Source: Crotalaria pallida
Taxonomy: Eukaryota; Streptophyta; Magnoliopsida; Fabales; Fabaceae
Assembly: GCA_037953625.1 (NCBI GenBank)
Contig: CM075652.1
Span: 57,281,501 to 57,345,500, forward strand
Direction: 5' to 3'
DNA length: 64,000 nucleotides
In this document: in pieces, positions 1-10,224 of the stretch
Numbering within the stretch: position 1 is the stretch's first letter
Layout: every line of letters starts with the position of its first letter
Translations under genes and position numbers: made by a program
Notes under the pieces: model-generated
Database searches by the model: none
Told to the model about the DNA's origin: nothing
Seen by the model: the letters and a program-made list of their open reading frames with translations, nothing else

Positions 1-408
1 GTTTGTGCAAAGCTTCAGGGGGAGCTCTTTATCGTTATTATATCTCCGTTTTATTTGCATAGTTGGTTATGGGGTTTTCCGATTATGCACCTCTCCTCCC
101 TTGATCTTTTTCTAAATTGTTACATCTTTTTGGCGTATGACAAAAAGGGGGAGAGATATTACACTTGTCTTGTCTTGATATTGTTGCACCTAAAATCTCT
201 AATTATGGTATATACTCTGATAATTGTTAAATTCTCTAATACCATAGGCTTGGTGCTAAAATTAAATTGTCATAACATCTTGCTCAAGCTGAATTTTTAG
301 ATAGGTGAAAAGTATCATATAGTGAGGGGGAGTTGCATCTCCAAGTGGATCAAGCTTAACAAATGGATCAAGTGTTAATTATTTTGTCATCACCAAAAAG
401 GGGGAGAT
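1..408 (+). mobile_element. 3' internal tail of a Ty1-copia (SIRE-like) element
   Basis: This AT-rich stretch has no convincing reading frame. It ends in a polypurine tract of the AAAAAGGGGGAGA type at about 395-407, immediately before an LTR start. Repeated GGGGGAG words (about 19-25, 151 and 326) also occur. Polypurine-tract position and the LTR that follows identify it as the untranslated end of a copia-type element whose coding part lies left of the window. The short 81-codon frame at 55-300 is judged to be chance. Confidence 0.6.
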
Positions 409-1954
409 TGTGAATTCAATGCTCCTAATTATGTGGATTATGTTTTGATGATGACAAAATAATTAACAAATCATGCCTTGAAGATATTGCAACATCAACA
501 TCAACAAGAAGTCAAGAAAAGAAGACAAGTGCCCAATCATTCTCAATCAAATATTAATTGTAAATTTCTAATTTATGTTGAGAGTGGTTGAGAGTGGGTA
601 GAAATAGTTAGTCTCTTCTAGGAATAAATTTTTATATGTTTATTAAGTTGAGATTGACCAAAAATTAATACTTGAGAGGAAAAATAAAATTGAAAAATAA
701 TTTTTCCCATATCTGATCAAAATACTCGAGTATTTATAGAAAAACTCGAGTATTTGTGCCAGGTCAGCAATTATGACCGTTAGTCTTGTTCGTGCACCAA
801 TTCACTCGTGACCGACCAAAAAGACTCGAGTATTTACCAAAAGACTCGAGTATTTTTGTCCAGTCAGCAAAAATGAACGTTGGAGAGACTCAAAAATTTA
901 ATTGAGGGCATTTGAGTCTCATCCAACCCAAGAGAGCAATTCAGAACCTTATTGTAAAATTTCTCTTTGAATTTGTGCAAGAACAAACAAGACAACAACA
1001 CATCATTGATTCAAGCTTTCTTAATTTCCTCTTCTGAAGTGTTAATTCCCAAAAAGCTCAACTTCTCACTCATATTGTCATTTTATTCCAAGTTGAGTTT
1101 TTAGGCCTCAATTCTTACATTGAGCTGTGCTTATTTGTGCTAATCCATTGTGAGATTAGTAATACACATACAAAAAGCTTGATTATTCAAAGTCTTGGAT
1201 TGTTCCCAAGCAAACCCTAAGTGGCTTAGGGTGTTGGAAGTCTTGAGAGGTTCTCAAGCACAAGACGAGGAGGTTCCTAGCCCGGTGGAGTTTCTTGAAG
1301 GGAGTTCAAGAAAGCTTTGTGAAGAGTTCTTCAATCACCGGAATCAAATTGGGGTAGAAATCAAGAGTTTGGTACACTCTTGAAAGGGTTAGGTTGAGTG
1401 AGGCCATTCTCAAGCAATCCTTTGTAATTTCTAACAATTTGATTATTAGTAGAAACTCCTAAGTGATTAGGAGGACTGGGTGTAGCTCATTGTTGGAGTG
1501 AACCAGGATAAAATTGCTTGAGTGTTGGTTTATTGCTTTTAATCTACTTTCTAGCTCAATAGACTTAAGTCATTTCAATCAATTAGGATTTATACAATTA
1601 GGTAGCAAGTTCAAGGAATCTTTGTGTTTAAAAGTTATTTAGATTGCTTGCTATTCTGTTGGATAAGTTCCTGTTTATTATTGAATTGATTTGAGTTAAA
1701 TTGCTGAATTTTCGTTTCTGGTTTTTCTGCTATCTGATAGGAAAAACTCGAGTATTTCAGAAAAGACTCGAGTTGTTCATCACTGAAAAACTCGAGTATT
1801 TCACAAAAGACTCGAGTCTTTTGTGTCTGATTCCAGAAAATTCAGTCTTAGCTCCATTCTTCAATTATCAATCGAAATATTTGGTATTAGTGCTTCAAAA
1901 TACTATTCACCCCCCCCTCTAGTATTTGCTTAGCCCGCTTGTTGGTTTCCAACA
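409..1954 (+). mobile_element. 3' LTR of a Ty1-copia (SIRE-like) element
   Basis: The LTR starts with TGTGAATTC right after the polypurine tract and ends with TTTCCAACA. Near the end is the run TTCACCCCCCCCTCT, which also occurs close to the end of the solo LTR at 17558-19618, so the two look related. Eight copies of a palindromic ACTCGAG(TATTT) word sit in two clusters, at about 725-860 and 1744-1822. The left half of the element is outside the window, so no target-site duplication can be checked. The start could be 409 or 411. Confidence 0.65.
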
Positions 1955-2189
1955 AGATGATCATTCATAGTAGTAGCAGCCTCTTGACCACCATTCCCAG
2001 CAGCAGGAGCCTCTTGACCACCATTCCGTTAGGCCATGTTAACGATTTCCATCCAATTTAAATGCGGGGGACTAAAACCAAAACAATAAATAATGTTAGG
2101 GACCAAAACCAAAGAAAAAATTTTATAGGGACCAATTTCAAAATGAGCAACAATTATAGGGACCATTTTGGTATTTAAGCCTAATAATA
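1955..2189. other. Flank of copia LTR with short coding-like repeats and GGGACCAAA-type repeats
   Basis: At 1970-2030 an imperfect direct repeat (CTCTTGACCACCATTCC, twice) reads on the minus strand as an Asn-Gly-Gly-Gln-Glu-Ala-rich peptide next to ATG codons, as in the N-terminus of some retroelement gag proteins, but it is too short to name. At 2070-2175 are three spaced copies of a GGGACCA word, a common decayed plant repeat. No gene is supported. Confidence 0.35.
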
Positions 2190-3754
2190 ATAATAAATTA
2201 AATAGGTGTGTGTGTTAGAAAAAAAAGAAAAAAATAAAATAAAACCCTAGCCTAAGTGCCCAGCCGCCAGTACCCACCCCCAATACCCTTCTTCTTCGTT
2301 GGTCCTCCTCCATCCGCCAGAATCTCTCACCTCCCTACGAGCCGCCGCCAAGCTCCGCCGACCCGCAACCACCATCGCCTTCGTGTTCTCCCTCTCTCTT
2401 TGCTTCTTCCGCCGCTGTTCTCTCTCCCTCGTCCTGCAACAGTCACGCCCTTCTCTCTGCTCCGCCTCGCCACCGCCTTCTCCCAGCCACCCACCATGCC
2501 GCCGTCGCCACCGCGTCTCTCTCCTCTTTCCCAGTCGCGATCTCTCTCTCTCTCTCGGTGAGGCGCGAATCGCATCTCCCCAATTGCGAACTGAAGCCGC
2601 CACCATCAAGCACCGCTGTCGTCGCGAGTTCTTCCGCCTCAACCCAGTCGCAAATCGCGACTCTCTCTGGGCCAAGCACGAACCGCCGCCGCCGCCATGG
2701 TCTTCGCCACCATCTCCTCTCTCCGGTTCGCATCTGATCCAAGAGGCCCCTGTTTGTGTTCCTCCGCTGTGAGTTGTTGCAGTTGCTGCCAAGGAGCTGC
2801 CGCCACCGCCATGCTTACCGCTTGTCCTTCCCTTGCCATGATCGCTGTGGTTGCAGGTCCAAACCAGACCAGAACCCACCCCTTGGTTGTGCTTCAAATT
2901 GGATGCTAAAGAATCAAACCGACGTCGTTGTCGTCACCGGGATCGAAGAGTGTGATTTGGTTCTTTGTTTGTTGCGACACCGTGAGCTGTACGGGTTGGA
3001 ATTGATTGAATCGGTGTTGATCTCCCTGCTGTTTCACGAAGCACATTTGAGGGACTAGGAGAACGGAAGAATTTTGGAGCCGATCGCAACGCAAAAGCAA
3101 AAGTCACGAAAGCTAAGGGTTAAAGCGTCTAAAGGTAAGGGGTTCTTTACCTTGCTTTAGGGAGTATTTTCTGATTAGTATATAATACTTGCTAAGAATA
3201 TGTGGGTATGCTCGTGACTGATTATTTGGGTAATTAATTCAAATTAAATATAAAGTAAGAAAGTAAATGAAATGAATTATAGATTGATACTTGGAATTGA
3301 GTATGCAGGCTAAGTGCTATATGTTATCATGTATGTTTATTGGAAGAACATGAACTCTGGTTGTTAATTGTGAATGATTATAAATGATTATTGTACTATA
3401 TGTCTGGCTGAATTGTGATGTTTGTGTGCTAAATGTGTATCGCATAATGAATTGAATAATAAATAAAAGAAGGAATGTATGTATGAGATGTATAACTAGA
3501 ATGAGAACTAAGGAATTGAAAGAGTTAAAAACGTCATGGCATAAACTTAGGGAATTGAAAATATAAAGTGTGAAAATTGTTGTGTATTCTTGTATGATAA
3601 ATGTGTGTTGAATGACAAATGAGATAACAAGTTAATAATGAAAGTCAAGACAGAAAAGAATAATTATAAAGAAATTAAAGAAGAGAAAATATCATAATAA
3701 AAAGAATAACTAAATAAGATAAACAAAATGAGGATGAGAATAATAAAAGGATAC

Positions 3755-4145
3755 ATGTCACAGGTTAGGTCGGGAGGACCTGGTCGTGAGACCCTGTGGC
3801 CAATTGATAAAAGAATTAGTAAAAGAATGGGCCAACGCAGGTTAGATCGTGGAATCTGGTCGTAAGACCCTATGGCCAACGCAGATTAGATAGTATGATC
3901 TGGTCGTGAGACCCTATGGCGCAGGTTAGGTCGAAAGATCTGGTCGTGAGACCCTGTGACATAGGTTAGGTCATATGAATCTGGTTGTTAGACCCTGTGG
4001 ATAGATAATAAAGAGTTGTCTGGTGCAGGTTAGGTCGTTGGGCCTGGTCGTTAGACCTTGTGACCAGCTAAATGAAAGGAATTGAATAAAGAATATTTTG
4101 GTGCAGGTTAGGTCGGTGGGCCTGGTGGTGAGACCCTGTAGCCAA
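3755..4145 (+). repeat. Minisatellite of GGTCGTGAGACC hairpin units inside an LTR
   Basis: Seven diverged units carry a core of the form GCAGGTTAGGTCG..CTGGTCGTGAGACCCTGTGGCCA. Examples lie near 3782, 3857, 3902, 3940, 3981, 4045 and 4118. Unit spacing is irregular (about 40-75 bases). Each core can pair GGTC with GACC around a four-base loop. The array lies between the donor-like and acceptor-like sites of this LTR. Confidence 0.7.
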
Positions 4146-4567
4146 ACTAATAAAAAGAAAGAAGTAAAGAACGAATAAAAAGAAAGAAAGAGAAGAGAAC
4201 AAGAAAAATATAAAAGAATGAAATAAAGAAAGAATACAAGAAAGAAAGAGAAGAAAACAATAAAAATATAAAAGAAAGAAATAAAGAGAAAATTGAAAGA
4301 TAATATGATGTGAGTGAGAGAAAAGAGAATCAACAGTGCATGTAAAAGATAAAAGAGCAAAGGATAGGGGTTTAAGATAGGCTAAGGGAACTATTGTTTG
4401 TGTGTGATGCATGCTTGGCTTGATGGTTGAAAATATGTGTTACGTGTTAAATGTGTTTGACTTAGTAGGTCATTATGCCTAGTTAGAAACTACTTCTCTA
4501 CTTCATGTGTAAAGCTCACCCTTGCAACCATTTTTACAGGTTCAAAGTTTGAGCAGACACAGTTTCC

Positions 4568-4603
4568 GGCCGAGCAGGGGTACACTCCACACCGTGGAGT
4601 GTA
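4568..4603 (+). promoter_or_regulatory. GGCCGAGCAGG motif and 10-bp LTR hairpin (copy 1)
   Basis: GGCCGAGCAGG at 4568-4578 is followed by TACACTCCAC (4581-4590), loop ACC, and GTGGAGTGTA (4594-4603), a perfect 10-bp stem. Equivalent motifs with altered but still paired stems occur at 29848-29883, 35669-35691, 41690-41712 and 57764-57800. The role is unknown. A structured 5' leader, a dimerisation or packaging signal, or an RNA-processing element would all fit. Confidence 0.55.
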
Positions 4604-4911
4604 ATTTAGTTAAGAGGGAATTATATTCTTTTTATTATAATTAATTTAATTTGGTGTTGAAACAATTCGTCGTAAGCCCTGAGTTTTGTTTTACTTTGTT
4701 AGCAGAGCATGAAAATCAAATTAGTATATTTATAAATATTTTCTGAACTGTACCGGTTTGACAGGTGTATAAAATGTAATTTTTGGGAAATCCGAAAAAC
4801 AGAGGAAACTCTGCCGGATTTTCATCAAGATTTAAAAAGAAATTTTCAAGTCCAAATTAAAAATCAACTTAATTAATTGTAATTAAGCTATGTAAATGTT
4901 AGGGTGTTACA

Positions 4912-5948
4912 GTCTCTCTCTCTCCTTCATTCCCCCTGCCGCCGCCGATCAGTCACCACCGTCGCTGCTCACCCCACGACGCCACTGCTGCTCTCTCTGT
5001 CAGGTATGTGTTTAGGTTTTCGTAGTTGTTTTGTGTTTTTTTCTGGGTTATGCAAATTTCCGAGAACCCCGTGTCGAAATTTCAAGAAATTCCGACACTG
5101 GTTCGTCGGAATTGTGTCTAACCTCCTGTGTCGGAATCTTCGTCAATAGCAGCGGCGCGCCACCATACCACGCCACCCCCTTTACCAGCTACACCGACCC
5201 AGCCGCAACCACCGCTTAACACAGCCACGATAGAGACAGCCACCACAACCCAGCCACCAAACTACGGCACTCCCTTTACCAGCAACACCGTCCCAGCCAC
5301 TGCCGCACCACGACCCATAGAAGAGAACGGTGGATAAGACAAAATCGAGGCACGCCGACGACTGGTGGGTAGCATGGTGGCGCGCCGCCGCTGTTGTAGG
5401 GAGGTGGCTGTTGTTGGCTTCAAGGAGGAGGTGGCTGCTGTTGGGGTTTGGGGTTTGGAGTGTAAAGGTGAAAGATGAGGAAAGGGCATTTTTGACTTTT
5501 CGCGATTAAAATGGGATTTGGGGCTAAAGTAAGGGGTTTGGGAACTAAAACTCTACAACATACTATCTTACACAAACTAATTTAAGTTAGAGCATGCCGT
5601 GGAAAAGAATTAAGGAAACGTCCGCAGGAAAACAACTTTAGGAAAGAGCTCAAGACATTATCTTCCAATATTGATTGTTAATGAAACTAGGTTTTCAATG
5701 AATAAAGATATGACAGGATAACATGCTCTCTGATGCTGTTTTAGTTCATCCATGACTCCAGTTTAACTTCATTGTTGTATATGAGAGCATTCCATTGTTC
5801 CTTCAATCTATTTGTTTTATCGGCCAAAAGAATGATTGTATATATGAAATTATTTTTATTTTAACTTCTTTTGCTTTTAAAACAACAATAAAATATTAAT
5901 TTAGACCATGATGTTTTTTCACTGTATCAATTTAATTCTTCAAAATTC
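4912..5948. other. GC-rich gene-like remnant and AT-rich spacer
   Basis: A (CT)n run at 4912-4924 leads into a GC-rich, Pro/Thr/Ser-coding stretch up to about 5480, with frames on both strands that conflict with each other, then ordinary AT-rich DNA. It may be a first exon plus intron of a decayed gene (a donor-like CAG/GTATGTG is at about 5002), but no protein family is recognisable. Nothing is supported between 5500 and 5948. Confidence 0.3.
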
Positions 5949-5953
5949 ATAAA

Positions 5954-6659
5954 TGTGAGAAAGTTAAACAAAGTAGCAATCCGTTTTTTTTTTTTTTACA
6001 TGGGAGGTCTGGGACTAGAACCCATGACCCGGGGAGGGGGAAATCCTAAGTGTCCCTGCAGCCACCAACTGGGTTGTCTTACTCGGACTTAGCAATCCGT
6101 TTTAGTTAATTAATAAGTTGTGTTTAAATTAGTAAGAGTAACAAATAGCCATATCACAAGTTACTCGTAGGAAAATTCTCACTGCTTATGTTATTTCAAT
6201 TTCATCATTAAAGCTTGTAACAATTAGTAGCATTTTGTAGCCTATATAAGTGATGCCTCGGTGCATTGTTATAGCAAGACATAAGTGAATAAAATACAAT
6301 TCAAATATAATAAAGCTATAAAGTTCTCTTCCTCTTTGTGAGTGCATTGTGTGAGTTTTAAGAGAGAATAATAAATATTTCCTTGGTGTTATGAACAATT
6401 TGTATTTATCTAATAAGTGGATAACTCTATCATAGTTTGTGTTTATCACTAATTTATGTTTATCTTTAGTTGAAACAAATTCATGATAAGGTTTCCTCTT
6501 TTCCTATATAATAGGACTCATATGTATTGTAAACTTTGCCTCAAGAAGTGAACTACAATTTCTCCATGCTTCTCTCTTCTCCGTCAATTTCTCTCTTCTC
6601 TCTTCTTATTTTCATTAATTCATAACACTTGGTGAATTAAATTAGCATTTTTGACATCA
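5954..6659 (+). repeat. 5' LTR of the copia element
   Basis: The LTR is 706 bp, against 359 bp for the 3' LTR. The excess is explained by a 102-bp SINE plus its 14-bp duplication at 5988-6103 and by about 230 bp near 6383-6630 that are missing from the 3' LTR. A TATA-like CCTATATAAG lies at about 6241-6250, and the same sequence is kept in the 3' LTR at about 11899, so it is a likely promoter. Confidence 0.9.
5988..6089 (-). mobile_element. tRNA-derived SINE inserted in the copia 5' LTR
   Basis: The insertion is bounded by the 14-bp duplication TAGCAATCCGTTTT (5974-5987 and 6090-6103), and the 3' LTR provides an uninterrupted counterpart. On the plus strand it begins with the poly-T run that continues the duplication's terminal T's, so the SINE is on the minus strand with a poly-A tail. 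Read in that direction it has an A-box-like CAGTTGGTGG and a B box GGTTCTAGTCC at RNA-polymerase-III spacing. At about 100 bp it is a short SINE. Confidence 0.85.
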
Positions 6660-6662
6660 AAT

Positions 6663-6675
6663 TGGTATCAGAGCT
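6663..6675 (+). promoter_or_regulatory. Primer-binding site, initiator-Met tRNA type
   Basis: TGGTATCAGAGCT begins three bases after the 5' LTR end. This is the usual plant copia primer-binding site, complementary to the 3' end of initiator methionine tRNA. Confidence 0.9.
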
Positions 6676-6746
6676 GGTTAAGTCGAGCGTCAATTTGTTA
6701 GAGTTTTCTCATAATTTATTGTGAGTGTTATTATTAAAAGTGAGAA

Positions 6747-7691
6747 ATGGCAAACAATTTCAATATTGTTTGGTCCAGTCCTAAATTAGATGGAAAGCTC
6801 GATTATAACTATTGGGAGAAATTGATGTCAACTCATTTAAAGGCTCACAATATTTGGAGTCTTGTAGAATCAAGCAATCAAGCAGGGGCTGATGCAACCG
6901 CCGAGAGAAAAGATCAATTGGCGCTAACTCAAATTCATCAAGGAGTAGATTATTCAGTGTTTGGCAAAATAGCTAACGCTAAAATCGCTAAAGAAAAATG
7001 GGACATATTGAAGCTGTCATACAAAGGTGTTGATAAAGCTCAGAAGTCAAAATTGCAATCGTTGCGTAGAGAATATGAACGATACGAGATGTCCAACTCA
7101 GAAAGTGTTGAACAATACTCCTCACGAGTCACAGATCTTGTCTATAAGATGAGGGTGTATGGACAAGAGATTCCAGATAGCAAAGTGGTGGAAAAGATTC
7201 TTCGCACTATGCTAATCAAATTTGATCATGTTGTGACTACAATAATTGAGTCCCATGATACAAGCACAATGACAGTGGCTGAATTGCAAGGAAGTATTGA
7301 AAGCCATGTGAGTAGAATTCTGGAGAAGACAGAAAAACCGAAAGAAGAGGCTTTAAAAAGCCAAGTGAATATGATTGAATCAAGTCTAGGTGCAGATAAT
7401 AGAAGTCGTGATTATAATAATGGAAGAAGAGGAAATTACAAAGGCAAAGGTAGAGGAAATTTCAGTGGAAGAAGACGAGACAATTTCAATCAAGGAAGAG
7501 GTAATTTCAACCAATGGCGAGACAATAATTATAGACCACCTGGACGAGGAAGATGTGGAAACAATTTTGGGCCTACCAATCGAGGACGAGGTAACTACAA
7601 CCAAGAAGAAGGTAATTTTGGTTGCTTTCAGTGTGGAAAATACGACCACAAAGCTGTAGATTGTCGATTCAGATTTCAGAATAATTACTAG
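6747..7691 (+). pseudogene. Copia gag region with CCHC zinc knuckle
   Basis: A 314-codon frame begins MANNFNIVW and has the usual copia Gag shape: an N-terminal helical part containing YWEKLMSTHL (the UBN2/DUF4219-like region), a long capsid-like middle, a Gly/Arg/Asn-rich basic stretch at about residues 225-285, and a zinc knuckle C293-X2-C296-X4-H301-X4-C306. Copia elements normally read on into protease in the same frame. Here a TAG at 7689-7691 ends the frame, and the next domain continues in the same phase, so this is a point lesion rather than the natural end. Confidence 0.9.
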
Positions 7692-8993
7692 GCAAACGTT
7701 GCAGAAAATCAACACCATGATACCGGTAAAAGTTTCTATAATCAGGAAAGCTTATTTTGTGCAAGTAATTCTTTTGCCGAAGATGAAAATACATGGTATT
7801 TGGATACCGGTTGTATCAACCATATGTGTGGGATGAAGGAGTTATTTTCTTCATTATATGAAGGTATCAAGTCGACGGTGAGATTTGGCAACAACTCAAA
7901 TATTCCAATTTTAGGGAAAGGCCGAATCACAATCAGATTAAAAGATGGTTCTCAAAATTTCATCTCTGACGTGTTCTATGCTCCTTGTCTTCATCACAAT
8001 CTATTGAGTATGGGACAACTATCGGAGAAAGAATACAAAATGCAGATTTGTCAAGGGTTCTGCACGTTGATTGATAGACATGGTAAATTTGTTGTTAAGG
8101 TAAAGATGACTCCAAACCGCCTATTCCTATTGAAAATTCATCAAGAAAAATTTTCTTGTTTTAGCTCGATGATATCGAATGATGATTGGTTGTGGCACAT
8201 GCGTTTTGGTCATTTCCATTTTTCTGGGTTGAATTATTTGTCAAGGAAAGAGCTAGTTTCTGGTTTACCTATAGTAAATGTTCCTAACTGTGTATGTGAG
8301 ACTTGCCAATTGGGAAAGAAGCACAGAGACGCATTTCCAGTTGGAAAATCTTGGCGAGCAAGGAAGTTATTGGAGATTGTCCATTCAGATTTGTGCATGG
8401 TTGAAGTACCATCAAATGGAGGATACAAGTGTTTCATTACTTTCATTGATGATTTTAGTAGAAAGGCTTGGGTGTATTTCTTAAAGCAAAAGTCATAAGC
8501 ATGTGAAGCCTTCATGTCATTCAAGGCATTTGTAGAGAAACAAAGTGGGTGCAAAATTAAAGCATTGAGAACAGATAGAGATCAAGAATACCTCGTATGC
8601 ATAGTTTTCTTTGAGCAGTATGGGATTCAACATCAGTTGACCACCAGATACACTCCTCAACAGAACGGTGTAGCAGAAAGGAAGAACAGCACGGTCATGG
8701 ATATGGTGAGATGCATGCTAAGAGCTAAGAAAATGCCTAAAGGTTTTTGGGCAAAAGCAGTTGCCACTACTGTATATATTTTAAAAAGGTGCCTAACGAA
8801 GAGTGTTCGTGATAAAACTCCTAAAAAAGCTTGGAGTAGAAGGAGGCTGACAATTCGCCACCTCAGAGTTTTTGGGTGTATAGCATCTGCCCATGTGCCA
8901 GATCAACTAAGGAAGAAATTAGATGACAAAGGTGAAAAATGTATTTTAGTTGGCTATAGTACAAATTGTATAATCCAGAAACAAAGAAGGTGA
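7692..8993 (+). pseudogene. Copia protease and integrase region, interrupted
   Basis: In the same phase as gag, the aspartic protease signature LDTG lies at 7800-7811, followed by a GAG-pre-integrase zinc-binding part (WHMRFGHFHF, then CETCQLGK) and the integrase core: HSDLC with the first catalytic Asp, RTDRDQEY with the second, and PQQNGVAERKN with the Glu. An in-frame TAA at 8496-8498 cuts the integrase between the first and second catalytic residues. Near 8958 the frame shifts; the continuation, the usual YKLYNPETKK segment, is in another phase at 8960-9040. All catalytic residues are visible but no intact polyprotein exists. Confidence 0.9.
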
Positions 8994-9318
8994 TTATCAA
9001 TCGTGATGTGACATTTGATGAAGGAGGATTATGGGACTGATCATCAAAAGCAGGGAAGCAACCAATGGTAACATATGACTATTATGAAGAGGAGGAAGGT
9101 GGACAACTAGAGCCATCACCACAGCCAGAACCATCCAATCGACCTCAAAGACGCCATCAGCTACCAGCCAGACTTCAAGATTGAGTCTTGGGTAATGAAA
9201 ATGGCCCCTCATATGAAGAAATTGTCAACTATGCTTTATTTGCAAATTGTGAGCTAGTAACTTTTGAGGAAGCTGCTAATGACCAAAATTGGAGAAATGC
9301 TATGGATCAAGAAATCCA
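8994..9318 (+). pseudogene. Copia pol spacer between integrase and reverse transcriptase
   Basis: This is degraded linker sequence. The segment from about 9188 reads ENGPSYEEIVNYALFANCE, then EEAANDQNWRNAMDQEIH, the conserved approach to copia reverse transcriptase. The reading is cut at 9318 by the hAT-like insertion and resumes after 10224 with the same Glu-Ile-His-Ser context. Confidence 0.8.
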
Positions 9319-10224
9319 CTGTGTTGCACGAGTACGGGTACGGTACCGGTACGGTACCGGTACGGGTACGGGTACGGGGTACGTCATTTTCTAAAAAATT
9401 AGGGTACGGGTACGTTTATATATATATATATTTAATAAATTATTTATTATTATAATTATATTTAAATTTTATAAAAAATGAAAAAATAAAATCAGTAAGT
9501 CAAAAATTAAAATTCATAGGATTTTAATTTTTTTCCTGTGACAATAACTACACAACCTGTAATATTTGCACTTTCTAACAATTAACCATATGCAAATGAT
9601 CAAAAATAGCACAAAATAAAAACATAACTTAAAAAAAAATAAAACAACCAAGCTTCAACAAGAATTTTAAAAAAAAACATAACTTAAAAAAAAAAGAACG
9701 TACTGGGGAGAGAAGAACGGCGGAGCTGGGAGCCACTAACGGAGCAGCAGCAGCGAGCAGAACACTGCAGCAGTAGCGAGCGAGCAACGAGCAAAGCACG
9801 AGTAGAACACGAGCAGCAGCAGCGAACGGCGGAGAAGGAGAGAGAGCTCACCGTAGTGGCGCCGTCGGAACCAGGGGAGGAGTAAGGAGCATTACGGTTT
9901 TGGCCTTTGGGGGAGAAATGGAGAACGTGAGAAATGAACCGTGAGATCTGGTTTTGGTTTTTGGGGGGTTCAAAACACAAAAATTGGGGTTTCGAAATTG
10001 GAAAAAAAAACAAACAAACAGATCAGCCGTACCCAATTCCATGGGTACCGTACCCAAGGAAGTACCCAAAGTACCCGAAGAAGTACCCAATTTTTTTTTA
10101 TTTTTTTTTTGTTTGGGTACATACTCGGTACGGGTACATACCCAGTCGTACCCACGGCGTACCCGTACCCGGTACGTACCCGGTACGCGTACGGCTCCAT
10201 TTTTGGAGTACCCATGCTTCACAG
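9319..10224 (+). mobile_element. Non-autonomous hAT-like element with GGTAC-rich subterminal repeats (copy 1)
   Basis: The 906-bp insertion is bounded by a perfect 8-bp duplication GAAATCCA (9311-9318, 10225-10232) within the pol coding sequence. The ends are imperfect inverted repeats, CTGTGTTGCACGAGTACGG against CTGTGAAGCATGGGTACTCC. Both subterminal regions are dense in GGTAC and GGGTAC words (9329-9415 and 10029-10200). The interior holds an AT-rich part and a GCAGCAGCGAGC-rich part (9700-9880). No transposase frame exists. Short frames over this region fuse artificially with pol downstream. An 8-bp duplication with short inverted ends fits the hAT superfamily. Confidence 0.8.

Larger units (their letters stand above)
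2190..4911 (+). mobile_element. 5'-truncated LTR of a TGTAACA-type Ty3-gypsy-like element
   Basis: The 3' end AGGGTGTTACA at 4901-4911 matches, in reverse complement, the end of the solo LTR at 29516. The two copies share the block GTAAGGGGTTCTTTACC and the block around GGCCGAGCAGG. In order it holds a GC-rich exon-like part (2250-3134), a donor-like AAAG/GTAAGG (3134/3135), a minisatellite (3755-4145), an acceptor-like TTTTTACAG (ends 4539), the motif GGCCGAGCAGG (4568-4578), a hairpin (4581-4603) and the terminus. The expected TGTAACA start is absent, so the 5' end is lost near 2190. The overlapping GC-rich reading frames at 2247-2909 on both strands are composition artefacts. Confidence 0.6.

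Noticed and set aside
2247..2909. Several overlapping GC-rich reading frames on both strands
   Set aside because: They overlap on both strands, are Ser/Pro/Arg-biased, match no domain and lie in an LTR exon-like block. They reflect composition.
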